DNA from: Parvularcula sp964342585 | GTDB lineage: Bacteria; Pseudomonadota; Alphaproteobacteria; Caulobacterales; Parvularculaceae | Assembly: GCA_964342585.1 (NCBI GenBank) | Contig: CAYFHK010000055.1 | Coordinates: forward strand, 1-16,851 | Length of the DNA: 16,851 nucleotides | Direction: 5' to 3' | Shown: positions 15,425 to 16,851 of the stretch, in pieces | Layout: every line of letters begins with the position of its first letter | Numbering within the stretch: the first letter of the stretch is position 1 | The notes under the pieces: model-generated | The model's database searches: none | What the model was told of the DNA's origin: nothing | The model's input: only the letters and a program-made list of their open reading frames with translations | Made by a program: the position numbers and the translations under genes

Positions 15425-16495
15425 TCAGAAGTGCGTCACCAACCACTGCAACACGGCATGGCGCCGCTGCCCTTCAGCCCGCAGGCTTAGGCTTGCCGGC
15501 TCGTGACCGCCACGCAGACCTTCAAGCACCGACGCCGCCCCCTGCAACACGGCATACGGATCATCGCCCGATGTCTGATCAGCGGTGACAAGTTCGTCGG
15601 GCAATTCATCGATTAAGGCGGGCAAAACGTGCTCGGCACCGGGGCTACCCGCCCTGGCTACGAAGGTGACATCAAAATCGCGGGTCAGATCGCTCGCGCG
15701 ATCGATGATGGCTTCACACAACTCATCGAGACGCGCTTTGATGATGGCGTCCTCTAGCCGCTTCGCTTGCGCCCGAAGAAGCTGATGCGCGGCAACGCTC
15801 TCACGCGCTTCGGCGGCACCCACATCGAGCGTTTTCATCAGATCACCGACCAGATGCCGAAATCCGATCGGGATGGTTGCCGCCCGCTGCAACCGATCCT
15901 CCGCCGCGACCAGAAGCAGGGTTTCCCCGTGACCGAAGACGAGCACGGCGCCGGTTTGCGTCTCACCGATAAACGCCGCTGCGCTCGGTACCTGGGGCGT
16001 GATGACGTCGGTCAGCGTGGCGCCGCCGCTCACGATGGCTTTTTCCAGCGCTGCAAGGGCGGATAAATTCGCGGTCAGGATGGGGACTTCGATCGACAAG
16101 GTGGCGCACCGATGCCCTGTCGGATCTTCCGTGGTCGGGACACCATCGATCAGATACCGCCCCGGCTGAGCATAAAGCGTGGCCTCGCGTTGCAGATCGG
16201 CGCAATCCGCCAACGCGGCATGGGCGTCCGACAGATGCGCATGCGTGATCGGCCCATCGATGGGAACATCGAGTTGTACGCAGCGTGTACGAACCAAGCG
16301 AGGTGGCAGGAGGAGCGTGACCGGACCACCGTCTGCGCCCAACTCGGCCAAAATTGCCGCGATGACGCCCTCTGCTGCGGGTCCCGGCAGGCCGTTATTC
16401 CCGATGCATCCTTCGGGCAAAGACGCCCGGCGTGCAGGATTCCCCAACACAAGCGCGCGGGTTTCGGTTTCAGCTAGCTCCAACAAAACGCTCAT
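15425..16495 (-). CDS. ftsA: Divergent FtsA-like cell division protein
   Basis: FtsA is an actin-like ATPase that ties FtsZ filaments to the membrane and recruits later division proteins. Identification rests on position right after ftsQ and on recognisable domains in the 356 residues. A 1C-like region has ATLYAQPGRYLIDGVPTTEDP (106-125). A central actin-like segment spans ANLSALAALEKAIVSGG to SAAAFIGE (142-178). Then comes TIPIGFRHLVGDLMKTL followed by AAEA (207-230). The tail RRHAVLQWLVTHF could be a membrane-binding amphipathic helix. It is shorter than the usual 410-430 aa. The nucleotide-binding loops are degenerate: LELAETETRALVLG replaces the glycine/serine phosphate loop, GHGETLLL replaces DxGGGTTD, and no LTGGGA-like adenosine motif is clear. 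The 2B beta-strand part also seems missing. The ATG at 16495 lies 13 bases after the ftsQ stop; the frame is open further upstream. No frameshift is seen. Confidence 0.75.
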   Translation of the reverse strand: MSVLLELAETETRALVLGNPARRASLPEGCIGNNGLPGPAAEGVIAAILAELGADGGPVTLLLPPRLVRTRCVQLDVPIDGPITHAHLSDAHAALADCADLQREATLYAQPGRYLIDGVPTTEDPTGHRCATLSIEVPILTANLSALAALEKAIVSGGATLTDVITPQVPSAAAFIGETQTGAVLVFGHGETLLLVAAEDRLQRAATIPIGFRHLVGDLMKTLDVGAAEARESVAAHQLLRAQAKRLEDAIIKARLDELCEAIIDRASDLTRDFDVTFVARAGSPGAEHVLPALIDELPDELVTADQTSGDDPYAVLQGAASVLEGLRGGHEPASLSLRAEGQRRHAVLQWLVTHF

Positions 16496-16508
16496 GGAAC
16501 AGATCAAC

Positions 16509-16851
16509 TCATTTGGGGCGCAGATAGGCCCATTGGGGGTCACGCAGGTCGATATAGTCGAGGGTGGAGGCAAGCTTGCCGGTGCCGGCGCCTAAGCCTT
16601 CAAGCCGGGCCAGCGCCTTGTCGACATCTTGTTCAGGCAGTTTCGCGGTGAAATCGTTGCGGAAGCGCAGATCGAACCGGCGCCCTTCGACCCCCACAAC
16701 AGCGGCCGTGCGAGCATAAAGCGCGGGGTACGCTCGAAGCGCCGTCAATAGCAGTGCCGCTTCGGCAGGCTCGCTCACGCTGGTGACGACGGGCAGTTCG
16801 GTATGCTCCGTCGGCGTCACGCGGGCGAGACGGGGGCCATCCTCTGCCACC
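16509..16851 (-). CDS. ftsQ: Cell division protein FtsQ, C-terminal part (5' end outside window)
   Basis: FtsQ is a bitopic inner-membrane protein that links the early and late division machinery through FtsB and FtsL. Only the last 113 residues or so are inside the window, so the transmembrane segment and most of the POTRA domain are missing. What is visible matches the alphaproteobacterial FtsQ beta domain: ELPVVTSVSEPAEAA, ALRAYPALYARTAAVVGVEG, RRFDLRFRNDF, KLPEQDVDKALARLEGL and the closing DYIDLRDPQWAYLRP. It ends in TGA at 16511-16509, and the FtsA-like gene follows on the same strand after 13 bases. Confidence 0.88.
   Translation of the reverse strand, partial: VAEDGPRLARVTPTEHTELPVVTSVSEPAEAALLLTALRAYPALYARTAAVVGVEGRRFDLRFRNDFTAKLPEQDVDKALARLEGLGAGTGKLASTLDYIDLRDPQWAYLRPK

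Overview
The window reads as chromosomal DNA from an alphaproteobacterium. It is GC-rich (I estimate about 60%) and almost fully coding, with no mobile element, tRNA, rRNA or CRISPR seen. The lineage call rests on several features. RNase E has a long acidic insertion in its S1 domain and ends in a GWW motif. An M48 peptidase and a DsbA-like gene sit next to accB-accC. There is a CtrA-type TTAA-N7-TTAA site, and FtsQ and FtsA are of alphaproteobacterial type. A member of or near Caulobacterales, Parvularculales or Rhodobacterales fits; the exact genus is not determinable from here.

Layout, left to right. (1) Positions 1-5206, minus strand: a four-gene envelope operon read right to left. It holds an AMIN-domain N-acetylmuramoyl-L-alanine amidase, a TPR lipoprotein, ispE (isoprenoid precursor kinase) and a WecA/MraY-family glycosyl-1-phosphate transferase that runs off the left edge. 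The last three genes overlap or nearly overlap and look translationally coupled. (2) Positions 5207-5785: a 579-base divergent regulatory region. It has a perfect CtrA-like box on the amidase side and a set of stem-loops in the rne leader. (3) Positions 5786-8944, plus: RNase E (1052 aa). (4) Positions 9050-11248, plus: an exported M48 metalloprotease with a TPR-like tail and an exported ScsC/DsbA-like thiol oxidoreductase. (5) Positions 11245-12233, minus: thiS-thiG, placed convergently between the thioredoxin-fold gene and accB. (6) Positions 12424-14781, plus: accB, accC and pgsA, three tightly packed lipid genes. (7) Positions 14753-16851, minus: the end of ftsQ, a very divergent ftsA, and a nitroreductase where ftsZ would normally be expected.

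Most genes belong to core processes: envelope growth and division (amidase, ispE, polyprenyl-phosphate transferase, ftsQ, ftsA), fatty-acid and phospholipid supply (accB, accC, pgsA), periplasmic protein quality control (M48, ScsC-like), thiamine synthesis and RNA decay. I see no obviously new multi-gene system. The most unusual points are the degenerate, shortened FtsA without an adjacent ftsZ, the back-to-back hairpins in the rne leader, the CtrA-like site upstream of the cell-separation amidase, the repeated arginine modules in RNase E, and convergent gene pairs whose stop codons overlap.
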